From assembly GCF_016595675.1 (NCBI RefSeq), contig NZ_JAENJH010000007.1:1-64000 (forward strand): DNA of 64,000 nt. Direction: 5' to 3'. Shown piece by piece: positions 41,181-49,789 of the stretch; position 1 is the stretch's first letter; the number at the start of each line of letters is the position of its first letter. This DNA comes from Prauserella cavernicola (lineage in GTDB: Bacteria > Actinomycetota > Actinomycetes > Mycobacteriales > Pseudonocardiaceae). A program made the translations under genes and the position numbers. Below the pieces are notes generated by a model. That model had not been told where the DNA came from and did no database searches. It was given only the letters and a program-made list of their open reading frames with translations.

Positions 41181-41285
41181 CCGACCTCGGCGCGCCGATA
41201 CGTCAGTCCTGAGATGTGAGCCTGTCCCGCTGCGGGCGATTCGTGAGCCACGCTGAGCAGCACACCTCGGCGGTACCCTGGCGAC

Positions 41286-41828
<543 letters not shown>

Positions 41829-41924
41829 ACAGGCGCTGCTCGCCGGTGAGCGCGGGTACGGAGTGTGATCGTTCGCTCCTTCGATCGACTTGCGAGATGA
41901 CCGATTTGTCTGGAAACTGGCGGG

Positions 41925-42039
41925 CGAGGGGAGTACTTCCTAAAGGGCCTCGCCGGTCAGTACGAACACGACAGGGTGTTCTCGGTAGGCCGCCCGCGCG
42001 GGTGAAGGAGACCTCGAACGAAAGACGTTCGTGGAGGTC
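41925..42039 (+). promoter_or_regulatory. yybP-ykoY-type (Mn2+) riboswitch with ribosome-site switch
   Basis: The hallmark GGGGAGTA loop is at 41928-41935 and lies directly after the 5' strand of the closing helix: CGAGG 41925-41929 pairs with CCTCG 42012-42016. A purine-rich stretch GGTGAAGGAGA (42001-42011) faces it. The 3' strand is shared with a second helix: GACCTC-GAACG (42010-42020) pairs with CGTTC (42026-42030) and GAGGTC (42034-42039), which covers the terC ribosome site. Aptamer closure would thus free the site. The class fits its terC gene. The remaining internal helices were not drawn in full. Confidence 0.75.
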
Positions 42040-42042
42040 TGT

Positions 42043-43077
42043 GTGCTCGTTTCATCCGCAGGTTCCGGCGCGCTTCTCGCTGCCGAACCCGCCACCGAGT
42101 CGATGGGCTCGCCGTGGTTGTGGGGCATCAGCATCGCCGTGTTGCTGGGCTTGTTGATCACCGACTTCGTGATCACTCGCAAGCCGCACGAGGTCTCGAT
42201 GAAGGAAGCCGTCGGCTGGTCGGTGTTCTATCTGGCGTTGCCGTTCGTGTTCGGTCTGTGGTTGTGGCTGGCGTTCAGCGGCACGCAGGCGACGGAGTTC
42301 GTCACGGGCTTCGTCGTGGAGAAGTCGCTGTCGGTGGACAACCTCTTCGTGTTCATGTTGATCCTGGCCGGCTTCGCCGTTCCACCCGCCGTGCAGCAAC
42401 GTGTGCTGCTGTACGGGATCGTGGGCGCCCTGGTGTTGCGCGGCATCTTCATCGCGGCCGGTGCGGCGATGCTGCAGGCGGGAACGTGGGCGTTCCTCGT
42501 GTTCGGCCTGGTGCTGTTCGTCTCGGCGGTGAAGATCCTGCTCGAGGCCACCAAGGGTGATCATGGCGAGAAGGACGTCTCCGACATGCGGTCCGTGCGC
42601 CTGCTGCGCAAGGTGATGCCGGTGACCGACGACTACCACGGCACGAAGATGGTCGTCCGCCAAGCCGGACGGCGGGCCCTGACGCCCTTGACGGTCGTGG
42701 TGGTGGCGGTGTTCGCGACGGACATCGTGTTCGCCGTCGACTCCGTGCCCGCCGTGTACGGCATCACCGAGGATCCGTATCTGGTCTTCGCGACCAACGC
42801 CTTCGCTCTGCTCGGGCTGCGTGCGCTGTACTTCGTGCTGCGGGCGGTGCTGGCGAAACTCGTGTACCTCAACCACGGTCTGGCGATCATTCTCGCGTTC
42901 ATCGGCGTGAAGCTGGTGCTGCACTGGGCGCACACCGTCTGGCCGTCCGTGCCCACGATCCCGACGCCGATCTCGCTGGCGACGATCATCGTCGTGCTCG
43001 CCGTGGTGACGGTCGCGAGCCTGCGGCGAGTCCGCAAGGACGCCGAAGCGGAGGAAAGGGCAGACCTGACGAGTTAG
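42043..43077 (+). CDS. terC: TerC-family membrane protein (probable Mn2+ exporter)
   Basis: 344 residues with about nine helices. Family features: TDFVITRKPHEVSMKEA, FVVEKSLSVDNLFVF with the conserved acidic pair, FATDIVFAVDSVPAVYGIT, and FVLRAVLAKLVYLNHGLAIIL. TerC/Alx proteins are linked to manganese efflux and metalation of secreted enzymes. GTG at 42043 is chosen because GGAGG at 42033-42037 is correctly spaced, and that site is the one masked by the leader. A 32-residue gene follows within 10 bp. Confidence 0.9.
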   Translation: MLVSSAGSGALLAAEPATESMGSPWLWGISIAVLLGLLITDFVITRKPHEVSMKEAVGWSVFYLALPFVFGLWLWLAFSGTQATEFVTGFVVEKSLSVDNLFVFMLILAGFAVPPAVQQRVLLYGIVGALVLRGIFIAAGAAMLQAGTWAFLVFGLVLFVSAVKILLEATKGDHGEKDVSDMRSVRLLRKVMPVTDDYHGTKMVVRQAGRRALTPLTVVVVAVFATDIVFAVDSVPAVYGITEDPYLVFATNAFALLGLRALYFVLRAVLAKLVYLNHGLAIILAFIGVKLVLHWAHTVWPSVPTIPTPISLATIIVVLAVVTVASLRRVRKDAEAEERADLTS

Positions 43078-43086
43078 GAGCTGACG

Positions 43087-43185
43087 ATGATGGACTCCCT
43101 CATCGAACTGTTGCTCACCATTCTGGTTCTCGTGGCGGCGGCGATCACCTGTGGTTCCCTGGTGAACTTCCGCGGTCCTCGCTGA
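43087..43185 (+). CDS. 32-aa single-helix membrane peptide
   Basis: Reads MMDSLIELLLTILVLVAAAI and then a short polar end, one membrane helix of the right length. AGGAG at 43077-43081, overlapping the end of terC, is well placed for ATG 43087 or 43090. A strong terminator follows 22 bp later, so it should be co-transcribed with terC. It could be a small TerC partner; there is no direct evidence. Confidence 0.6.
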   Translation: MMDSLIELLLTILVLVAAAITCGSLVNFRGPR

Positions 43186-43206
43186 GGCGACGAACCACGT
43201 TCACGA

Positions 43207-43242
43207 CAAGGCCCGGCCGTCGTTCCCGGCGGCCGGGCCTTG
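43207..43242. terminator. Terminator between terC operon and the convergent SDR gene
   Basis: Perfect 13-bp stem CAAGGCCCGGCCG (43207-43219) with 43230-43242 and a 10-base loop. It serves the plus-strand terC unit and, being symmetric, could also stop the SDR transcript that ends at 43263. Confidence 0.7.
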
Positions 43243-43262
43243 TCCATGCCGGTCGGTGACCG

Positions 43263-44234
43263 TCACCGTCCGGTCTCCTCGGCGGAGATGTCCCACAGTG
43301 CTGCGGCCGCCTCGGGATCGAGAGCCCATTCCTTGACGCCGTGCGGGTGGTCGGCGAGGTCGGCGTCGTTGGGCACGGTGTAGGCCTCTCGCGCGTCGTC
43401 GAGGTAGTGCCCGCCGGTGTGGGCGAACTCGGGTGCCACCGCCGCCACCACGCTGGTGGCGGCTCCCTGGGCGAGTGTCTTGTACCTGAAGACGCCGGCG
43501 GCCTCGGCCGCGGCGAGCGAGTTCCGCTGCGCCGGAGTGAAGTGTCGTTGCAGTCCGGTGGCGACGCCGCCGGGGTTCACGGCGTTGGTGAAGAGTCCCT
43601 CGGATGCCCAGCGCCGGGTCGCCTCGACCGCGAACAGCGAGTTCGCGGTCTTCGACTGGGCGTAGGCGAGCTGGGGATCGTAGTCCCGGCGCAGGAAATG
43701 GAGATCGTCGAAGTCGACGTTCGAGCGCATGTGCGCGGTCGAACTGACCGAGACGATCCGCGCCTCACCGCGGCTCTCGGCTCCACGGGCGAGTGCGTTC
43801 TTCAGGCCGGCGGCCAGCGCGAAGTGGCCGAGGTGGTTTGTCGCGAATTGCAGTTCCCAGCCCTGCGACGTATGGGCAGGCCCTCCGGTGACCAGCCCCG
43901 CGTTGTTGACGAGCACGTGCAGTGGACCGTCCCAGACGTCGACGAAGCGACTGATGGTGGCAGGGGAGGCGAGGTCCAGCGGTCGCACGCGGGGGCGCCG
44001 CGCCGCCCCGCCTTCCGCGATGCCGGCGGCGACGGCCTCGCCCGCGCGAGTGTCCCTGACGGCCAGGGTCACCTCGGCACCGGCAGCGGCCAGCGCTCGG
44101 GCCGTGTCGGCCCCGATACCCGACGACGCGCCGGTCACGATCGCACGGACGCCGGAGAGATCGACGCCGTCCAGTACGTCGTCGGCTGTGCTGGAGGCAT
44201 TGAAGGCCGTGGTGATGAGCTCGCGCCTGGTCAT
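43263..44234 (-). CDS. Short-chain dehydrogenase/reductase
   Basis: 323 residues. Rossmann motif VTGASSGIGADTARALAAAGA, NNAG in HVLVNNAGLVTGG, the catalytic Ser in IVSVSSTAHM and YxxxK in LAYAQSKTANS (Tyr-Ala-Gln-Ser-Lys). The long C-terminus and the YDPQ-type insert match the retinol dehydrogenase/WW-oxidoreductase-like subgroup. ATG at 44234 is used; an upstream start would overlap the divergent tetR gene. Probably controlled by that TetR. Confidence 0.88.
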   Translation of the reverse strand: MTRRELITTAFNASSTADDVLDGVDLSGVRAIVTGASSGIGADTARALAAAGAEVTLAVRDTRAGEAVAAGIAEGGAARRPRVRPLDLASPATISRFVDVWDGPLHVLVNNAGLVTGGPAHTSQGWELQFATNHLGHFALAAGLKNALARGAESRGEARIVSVSSTAHMRSNVDFDDLHFLRRDYDPQLAYAQSKTANSLFAVEATRRWASEGLFTNAVNPGGVATGLQRHFTPAQRNSLAAAEAAGVFRYKTLAQGAATSVVAAVAPEFAHTGGHYLDDAREAYTVPNDADLADHPHGVKEWALDPEAAAALWDISAEETGR

Positions 44235-44244
44235 GCTTCGACTA

Positions 44245-44266
44245 TACAAACTAGGCGAAACTTGTA
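44245..44266. promoter_or_regulatory. Operator-like inverted repeat in the SDR / tetR divergent promoter
   Basis: TACAA (44245-44249) and TTGTA (44262-44266) form symmetric arms around ACTAGGCGAAAC. The site lies in the 61-bp space between the two divergent starts, 11 bp from the SDR ATG and 30 bp from the tetR ATG, in an AT-rich spot. TetR binding is inferred. Confidence 0.45.
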
Positions 44267-44295
44267 AAGTCAGTTCGTGGCCGTAGGGTTGCCGG

Positions 44296-44868
44296 ATGAC
44301 CGACTCCGGAGGTGCTCGCGAGGAATCGAGCGTCGCTGGCACATCCCGCCGGGACGCGGTGCTCGAGTCCGCGCTCGGTGTGTTCGCCCGGTACGGCTAC
44401 CGGCGGACCTCGATGGAGGAGGTCGCGCGCACAGCTCGGATCTCCCGGCCGGGCCTGTACTTCTTGTTCGAGTCCAAGGAATCGCTGTTCCGGGCCGCCG
44501 TCACCCAGGCCCTGGAGCGAGACCTGGCTGCGGCCGAGCGGCTCCTCGCCGACCAGGGCACGCCACTGCGCGAGCGCGTGCTCGGCGCGTTCGATCGCTG
44601 GGCGGGACGCTATGTCGGACCGTTGAGCAACGACGTCTCCGGAGTGATCGAGCAGAACCCGGACCTGCTCGGCGCGATCGTGGTCACCGCCCCCGACCGG
44701 TTCGAAGCGCTGGTGACGAAGGCGGTGGAGGACGGGCCCTTCCCGGAGACCGCGACCAGTGTCGTGCGGACTCTGATCAGCGTGTCCGTCGGGTTGAAGC
44801 ATCAGGTCGAGACACGCCAGGAGTACCGCGACCGCCTCGCCGTCGCGATCGACCTGCTCGTCGGATGA
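44296..44868 (+). CDS. TetR-family transcriptional regulator
   Basis: 190 residues. The helix-turn-helix lies at about 20-65 (DAVLESALGVFARYGYRRTSMEEVARTARISRPGLYFLF, given here only as landmark ends ARYGYRRTSMEEV and SRPGLYFLFESKE). The C-terminal helical domain has a degenerate ligand pocket I cannot assign. Divergent from the SDR gene with one symmetric site between, so it probably represses that gene and itself. Confidence 0.9.
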   Translation: MTDSGGAREESSVAGTSRRDAVLESALGVFARYGYRRTSMEEVARTARISRPGLYFLFESKESLFRAAVTQALERDLAAAERLLADQGTPLRERVLGAFDRWAGRYVGPLSNDVSGVIEQNPDLLGAIVVTAPDRFEALVTKAVEDGPFPETATSVVRTLISVSVGLKHQVETRQEYRDRLAVAIDLLVG

Positions 44869-44895
44869 CGACGACGCCAGGGCCCGGCGATCGGC

Positions 44896-46155
44896 TCAGC
44901 CCGGCACCCGGCCCGCCGCACGGGCTTCCGCGGCCGGACGCTGCCCGGCGATCTCGGCCTCGAACCGCGTCGCCAGCGCACTGAGGTTTTCCAGGACGCC
45001 GGGATGACGGTCCTTCAGGTCGTAGGACTCGGCCGGGTCGAGTTCGAGATCGAACAGTTGGGGCAACTCCTTGCCCTGCGCCCGATTCGGGTCCCGTGGG
45101 TGCCGGTCGAGGTGCAGCTTCCACCGTCCCGAACGGACGGCGTTGAGCGTCCACCAGTGGAAGAAGTACAACGTTCGCTGTCGCGGCGCCGAACCTCCGA
45201 AGAGGACGGACGAGATGTCCATGCCGTCGACCGGCCGGTCCCGCGGCACCGCGCCGCCCGCCAGCGCGGCCAGTGTCGGCAGCAGGTCGAACAGGCACGC
45301 GGGCTCGTCGGAGACCGTGCCCGCCGGGATCCGCCCCGGCCAGCGCGCGACGAACGGAACCCGGATTCCCCCGTCGTAGGTGTGCAGCTTGTTGCCCCGC
45401 AACCCACCGGTACTGCCTTCGAACCACGGTCCGTTGTCACTCGTCACCAGCACGAGCGTGTCGTCGGCGAGGCCGAGGTCGGCGAGGGTGTCGAGCAGCC
45501 GGCCGACGTGGTGGTCGAGGCTCTCGACGACGTCGCCGTACCTGCCGCCGGCCGACCGGCCCGTGAACTCGTCCTCCACGTGCAGCGGAATGTGCGGCAT
45601 CGTGTGCGCGAGGTAGACGAAGAACGGCTCGTCCGCGTGCCGCTGGATGAAGTCGATGGCGTGATCGGTGTACGCGGCGGTCAGTGTCGCCTGGTCGACG
45701 TCGGCGGTCGAGATCCCCTCTCCCTCGAACAGCTCGACCGGATGCATGTCGTTGCTGTAGAGCAGTCCCGCGTACTCGTCGAAACCGTGCCGCGTCGGGT
45801 AGTGCTCCGGCCTGCACCCGAGATGCCACTTGCCGAACATCGCCGTCCGGTACCCGACGTCGCGCAGCATCCGAGGCAGGGTGTACTCGAAGGACGACAG
45901 TCCGGTGCCGTGTTCGGGCGAGAGCACCTTCGGCAGCCCGACGCGTTGCGGGTACCGCCCGGTCAGCAACGCGGCACGCGACGGCGTGCACACCGCCGAG
46001 GTCGCGTACATGTGGCGCATCGTGATCCCGTCGCCGGCGAGTGCGTCGATGCGCGGGGTGCGCAGAATCGTGTTCCCCATGCAGCTCAGGTCGCCGTACC
46101 CGAGGTCGTCCATCACCACCAGGACGATGTTCGGCGTGGTGCGCTGCTCACTCAT
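44896..46155 (-). CDS. Type I sulfatase (formylglycine-dependent)
   Basis: 419 residues. The signature CTPSRAALLTGRYPQR near residue 57 holds the cysteine converted to formylglycine. The N-terminal metal site is VLVVMDDLGYGDLSC, with further ligands in GKWHLG and TSDNGPWFEG. No signal peptide is visible, so it would act in the cytoplasm on imported sulfated sugars, unlike many secreted sulfatases. ATG at 46155, four bases after the GH13 stop. Last gene of the glycan operon. Confidence 0.92.
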   Translation of the reverse strand: MSEQRTTPNIVLVVMDDLGYGDLSCMGNTILRTPRIDALAGDGITMRHMYATSAVCTPSRAALLTGRYPQRVGLPKVLSPEHGTGLSSFEYTLPRMLRDVGYRTAMFGKWHLGCRPEHYPTRHGFDEYAGLLYSNDMHPVELFEGEGISTADVDQATLTAAYTDHAIDFIQRHADEPFFVYLAHTMPHIPLHVEDEFTGRSAGGRYGDVVESLDHHVGRLLDTLADLGLADDTLVLVTSDNGPWFEGSTGGLRGNKLHTYDGGIRVPFVARWPGRIPAGTVSDEPACLFDLLPTLAALAGGAVPRDRPVDGMDISSVLFGGSAPRQRTLYFFHWWTLNAVRSGRWKLHLDRHPRDPNRAQGKELPQLFDLELDPAESYDLKDRHPGVLENLSALATRFEAEIAGQRPAAEARAAGRVPG

Positions 46156-46159
46156 GCGA

Positions 46160-47800
46160 TCAGCGTCCGAGTTCCAGCCAGACCGCGCCGTCCGCCGGGA
46201 GCTCACCCTCGACCGCGCCGGGGTCGCTGGACAGCAGCACGCTGCCGCGCAGCGGGAGCGGCGCGGGGGAGGAGCCGAAGTTGACGACGCAGGCGAAGCC
46301 GGGCTCGCGGGTGAACACCAGCACGTCGTCGCCCGGCGCGTCGCCCCAGTGCAGCTCGCCCGTACCGCCCAGCGCCGGGTGGGAACGCCGCAGCGCCAGC
46401 GCTGTCCGGTACAGCTCCAGAAACGACGAGTCGTCGCCGTCCTGGACCGACACCGCACGGGCGCCCCACCCCGCGGGCTGCGGGAGCCAGGAACCGTTGT
46501 CGCCGAACCCGAACGAGCTGCCGTCCTCGGTCCAGGGCAACGGAACCCGGGCGCCGTCCCGGCCGGGGCGGCGGCCCTCGGATCGGATCCAGATCGGGTC
46601 CTGCCGTGCGTGTTCCGGCACGTCGGCGTCGGTCAGGCCGAGTTCGTCGCCCTGGTAGAGGTACACGCTGCCGGGCAGCGCGAGCGTCAGCAGCGCCGCG
46701 GCCCTGGCGCGGCGGCGGCCGAGCCGTTCGTCCACCGGACCGAGTTCCGTGCCCGACACACCGGGCCTGCGGCGCGTGTCGGCGCGGCCGTAGCGCGTGG
46801 CGACGCGTTCGACGTCGTGGTTCGACAGGCCCCAGGTGGTGGGCGCCCCAACCGACGACGTGGCCGCGACCGACGCGTCGATGGCGCGGCGCATGCTCTG
46901 CGCCGTCCACGCCGACTTCAGGTAGTACAGGTTCAGCGCGGTGTGCAGTTCGTCGGGCCGGACGTAGCGCGACAGCCGCTCCGCGTCGTCGAGCCACGCC
47001 TCCGCCGCGAACGTCCGCGGCGGATCGTACGAATCAGCGAGCTTTCGCCAGCTGCGATAGATGTCGTGGACCTCGTCGCGATCCCGGTGCGGGTGGTTCG
47101 GACGGGTCAGGTCGGCGAGGAACGCGCCGTCGGGATAGCCGAGATCCGGCAGCCCCGGCGCCTTGACCAGTGCCGTCGCCACGTCGATGCGGAAGCCGTC
47201 GACGCCAAGGTCGAACCAGAACCGCAGGATGTCCTCGAACTCCGAGCGCACGACCTCGTTGTCCCAGTTGAGATCGGGCTGCGTGGAGTCGAACAGGTGC
47301 AGGTACCACTCGCCGTCCTCGACGCGGGTCCACGCCGGACCGCCGAACACACTGAGCCAGTCGTTGGGAGGGCTCTGCCCGTCGTCGCGACCCGGTTGGA
47401 AGTGGTACCGGGCCCGGGCAGCGGATCCGGGGGGCGAGCTCAGCGCCTCGACGAACCACGCGTGCTCCGACGAGGTGTGGTTGGGGACGATGTCGAGCAC
47501 GACGCGGATCCCGGCCGCGTGACAGTCTCCGATCAGGTCCCTCGCCTCGGCCACGGACCCGTAGCGGGGATGGATGTCGCGGTAGTCGGCGACGTCGTAG
47601 CCCGCGTCGTGCAGTGGCGAACGGAACCACGGCGTGATCCAGATGGCGTCGATGCCGAGTGCCGACAGGTACGGGATCCTGTCGCGCAGCCCGGCGATGT
47701 CGCCGATGCCGTCGGCGTCGCCGTCGGCGAACGACTGGATGTAGAGCTGGTAGATCACGGCGTCCCGCCACCACGGCGTCGAGGTCACATCGTCACCCAT
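46160..47800 (-). CDS. GH13 alpha-glucosidase (oligo-1,6-glucosidase-like)
   Basis: 546 residues. The four GH13 regions are present: DIVPNHTS (I), GFRIDVATAL with the catalytic Asp (II), AAEAWLDD with the acid Glu (III) and LSNHDVERV (IV). It opens WWRDAVIYQLYIQSFADGDADG, typical of intracellular alpha-glucosidases and trehalose-6-phosphate hydrolases. No signal peptide. ATG at 47800 has a weak ribosome site. It implies that the imported glycan contains alpha-glucosidic bonds. Confidence 0.92.
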   Translation of the reverse strand: MGDDVTSTPWWRDAVIYQLYIQSFADGDADGIGDIAGLRDRIPYLSALGIDAIWITPWFRSPLHDAGYDVADYRDIHPRYGSVAEARDLIGDCHAAGIRVVLDIVPNHTSSEHAWFVEALSSPPGSAARARYHFQPGRDDGQSPPNDWLSVFGGPAWTRVEDGEWYLHLFDSTQPDLNWDNEVVRSEFEDILRFWFDLGVDGFRIDVATALVKAPGLPDLGYPDGAFLADLTRPNHPHRDRDEVHDIYRSWRKLADSYDPPRTFAAEAWLDDAERLSRYVRPDELHTALNLYYLKSAWTAQSMRRAIDASVAATSSVGAPTTWGLSNHDVERVATRYGRADTRRRPGVSGTELGPVDERLGRRRARAAALLTLALPGSVYLYQGDELGLTDADVPEHARQDPIWIRSEGRRPGRDGARVPLPWTEDGSSFGFGDNGSWLPQPAGWGARAVSVQDGDDSSFLELYRTALALRRSHPALGGTGELHWGDAPGDDVLVFTREPGFACVVNFGSSPAPLPLRGSVLLSSDPGAVEGELPADGAVWLELGR

Positions 47801-47837
47801 TGTCTGAAAGATCCATCTCGTGTCGTCGGGTTCGGTG

Positions 47838-47877
47838 CCGGGGTGCGGACGAGCGCGACGGCTCGTCCGCACCCCGG
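47838..47877 (-). terminator. Strong 17-bp hairpin inside the glycan operon
   Basis: A perfect 17-bp stem (47838-47854 with 47861-47877, loop GCGACG) lies 6 bases past the beta-helix stop and 38 bases before the alpha-glucosidase start. With no U tract it may end part of the transcription or stabilise upstream mRNA, setting enzyme dose lower than the importer and beta-helix dose. Confidence 0.55.
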
Positions 47878-47883
47878 ACGGGG

Positions 47884-49725
47884 CTAGGAGATCGCGTCTC
47901 CCAGGGGCACGCGCCGCCACGCCGTGCCGTCGGACACGGCCAGGCAGGGCTGGCCGCCGTCACCGTCGGCGACGTGGATGAGCGCACCTGCCGCGTCGGC
48001 GGCGGGAGGCAGGTCCGCGGCGGAGTAGGGACGCAGCCGGGTGGCCCTGGTGAACACGGTCCGGATGTTCGCGCCCGCGCTGCCGATGTCCCTGGCGTTG
48101 TCCGTCGGCGGGACGAGGCCCGCGACGCTGGCCTGGAACGACACCACGTCGTTCGTGGAGTTGGTGGCACACAGGAGGTTGGTCGCCGCCGAGCCGGACG
48201 TGTTCACCGCGACCACCTCGACACCGCCCTTGATGCCGGGTCCCGATCCGGCATCGAACCGGCTCTCGACGAGGTAGCCGCCGTAGGTGTCGGCCGCGGC
48301 GATGTCGGCCGAGGCCGTGCTGCGGACGCGCATCGCCGCGTTCTTGGCCGCGGTCAGTTCGAGCCGGGTGAACCGGCCCGGTACGGACTCGACGAACGAG
48401 TCGGCGGCGATCGATCCGGCGGTGACCACACCGGACTGCGTGGTCGCGTTGCCGACCACGTTGGACGCGACCAGTTCGCCGGTCACGCGGACCGGTAGTG
48501 CGCCCGTCCTCGGGTTGGCCGAGAAGACGTTGCCGAGAATCGCGACGTTGGTGGCGTCGGCGTCCATGAGCACGGCGCCATGCACCGCCGAGTTGCTCAG
48601 GTTCCAGTTGTCGAACGAGTTGCCCGTGATGCTGACCTTCTCGGCGGGCTCGTCGAACCGGATGCCCGAGCCGTTGATCCAGTTGAACGAGTTCGCCGAG
48701 ATCGTGACGTTCTTCGCCGCCACCCCGCCGCTGAAGTGGATCGCGTGGGTGGGCGGGTTCCACGCCCCCGGCGTCGTGTCGAACCCGCCGATCACGTTGC
48801 CGGTGATGGTGATGTTGTGGCCACCGTGGTCGACCTCGATGACCGCGTTGCCGGTGCCGTTCTCCACCACGTTGCCGCTGATGGTCGAGTTGGTGAGGCT
48901 GCCCTTGAACAGTCTGCGGCCGATGTCGAGCAGGTTGTTGCTGATCACCGCGCCCCGGAACTCGGCGTCAGGGGGACCGTTGAACACGATCGCGTCGAAG
49001 TTCGAGTGGAAGTGGTTGTCGGTGATCAGCCACTTGCGCAGACCGTAGGGCGGCAGGTGGACGACGCCGCCTTCGAGCTCCTCACCGGTCGGCCAGGAGA
49101 TGTCGATGCCCGTCGTGCAGACGGCGATCTTGTTCGCCGTGAACAGGAAGCCACGTCCGACGCTCCTCACCGCGCAGTTGAAGCGCAGGAACGAGGTCTC
49201 GTCGATCGTCATGTCGGTGTCATCGATGTTCACCTTCCTGACGACGTGGATGCCGACGTTGGAGTCCGTCTTCACCGGGGCGTCGAAGGCCATGCCGTGG
49301 ATGCCGCCGAGCGAGGCCTCCCAGCGAATGCCGATGCCGTCGTGGTGGAACCGGATCTTCGACGGTTCCTCGCCGAACATGCCGTAGCCGCGCATCACGA
49401 ACCGGTTGAGGTTGTCGTCGGATTCCTCCTCGTGGTCACCGACCACGAGCGTCGACGTGACCTTGTACAGCCCCGGTGGGAAGACCAGGACCTTGGTCAG
49501 CTGCGAGCGGACCGCGTTGATGGCGGCCTGGATGGCGGCGGTGTCGTCGGCTTCCCCGTCCGCGACCGCGCCGAACTGCTGGGGGGTGAGCACCGGAGTG
49601 CCGTCGTCGTTGACCAGGCTCGGTGCGGCATGTGCTGTTCCGCCGAGGGCGAGCCCGCCGACGCCGGCGGCCCCGACGCCGGCGGCGGAACGGATCATCG
49701 CGCGTCTGTTGAGTCGATCGGTCAT
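47884..49725 (-). CDS. Tat-exported parallel beta-helix protein (pectate-lyase superfamily)
   Basis: 613 residues. The Tat-type signal (NRRAMIRSAAGVGAAGVGGL, cleavage after AHA) sends it out folded. FGAVADGEADDTAAIQAAIN is the opening motif of the pectate-lyase-3/GH28-like beta helix. Repeats rich in Asn, Ile and Val (ISGNVVENGTGNAVIEV, ITITGNVIGGFD) build the helix to about residue 400. The last 100 residues read DNARDIGSAGANIRTVFTRA and a Gly-rich end, like phage tail-fibre/tailspike C-termini. It probably cuts a long polysaccharide outside the cell. Catalytic residues cannot be fixed. Confidence 0.8.
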   Translation of the reverse strand: MTDRLNRRAMIRSAAGVGAAGVGGLALGGTAHAAPSLVNDDGTPVLTPQQFGAVADGEADDTAAIQAAINAVRSQLTKVLVFPPGLYKVTSTLVVGDHEEESDDNLNRFVMRGYGMFGEEPSKIRFHHDGIGIRWEASLGGIHGMAFDAPVKTDSNVGIHVVRKVNIDDTDMTIDETSFLRFNCAVRSVGRGFLFTANKIAVCTTGIDISWPTGEELEGGVVHLPPYGLRKWLITDNHFHSNFDAIVFNGPPDAEFRGAVISNNLLDIGRRLFKGSLTNSTISGNVVENGTGNAVIEVDHGGHNITITGNVIGGFDTTPGAWNPPTHAIHFSGGVAAKNVTISANSFNWINGSGIRFDEPAEKVSITGNSFDNWNLSNSAVHGAVLMDADATNVAILGNVFSANPRTGALPVRVTGELVASNVVGNATTQSGVVTAGSIAADSFVESVPGRFTRLELTAAKNAAMRVRSTASADIAAADTYGGYLVESRFDAGSGPGIKGGVEVVAVNTSGSAATNLLCATNSTNDVVSFQASVAGLVPPTDNARDIGSAGANIRTVFTRATRLRPYSAADLPPAADAAGALIHVADGDGGQPCLAVSDGTAWRRVPLGDAIS

Positions 49726-49789
49726 GTGTCCTTCTCCCTCTGGTGGTCTACTTCGGACGAGGACGTGCCGTGACGTGGCCGTGCGAAAG

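Noticed and set aside
45830-47887. A 685-codon plus-strand frame opposite the sulfatase and alpha-glucosidase genes
   Set aside because: The minus strand carries all GH13 regions and the sulfatase signature in full; the plus-strand translation is compositionally biased noise.
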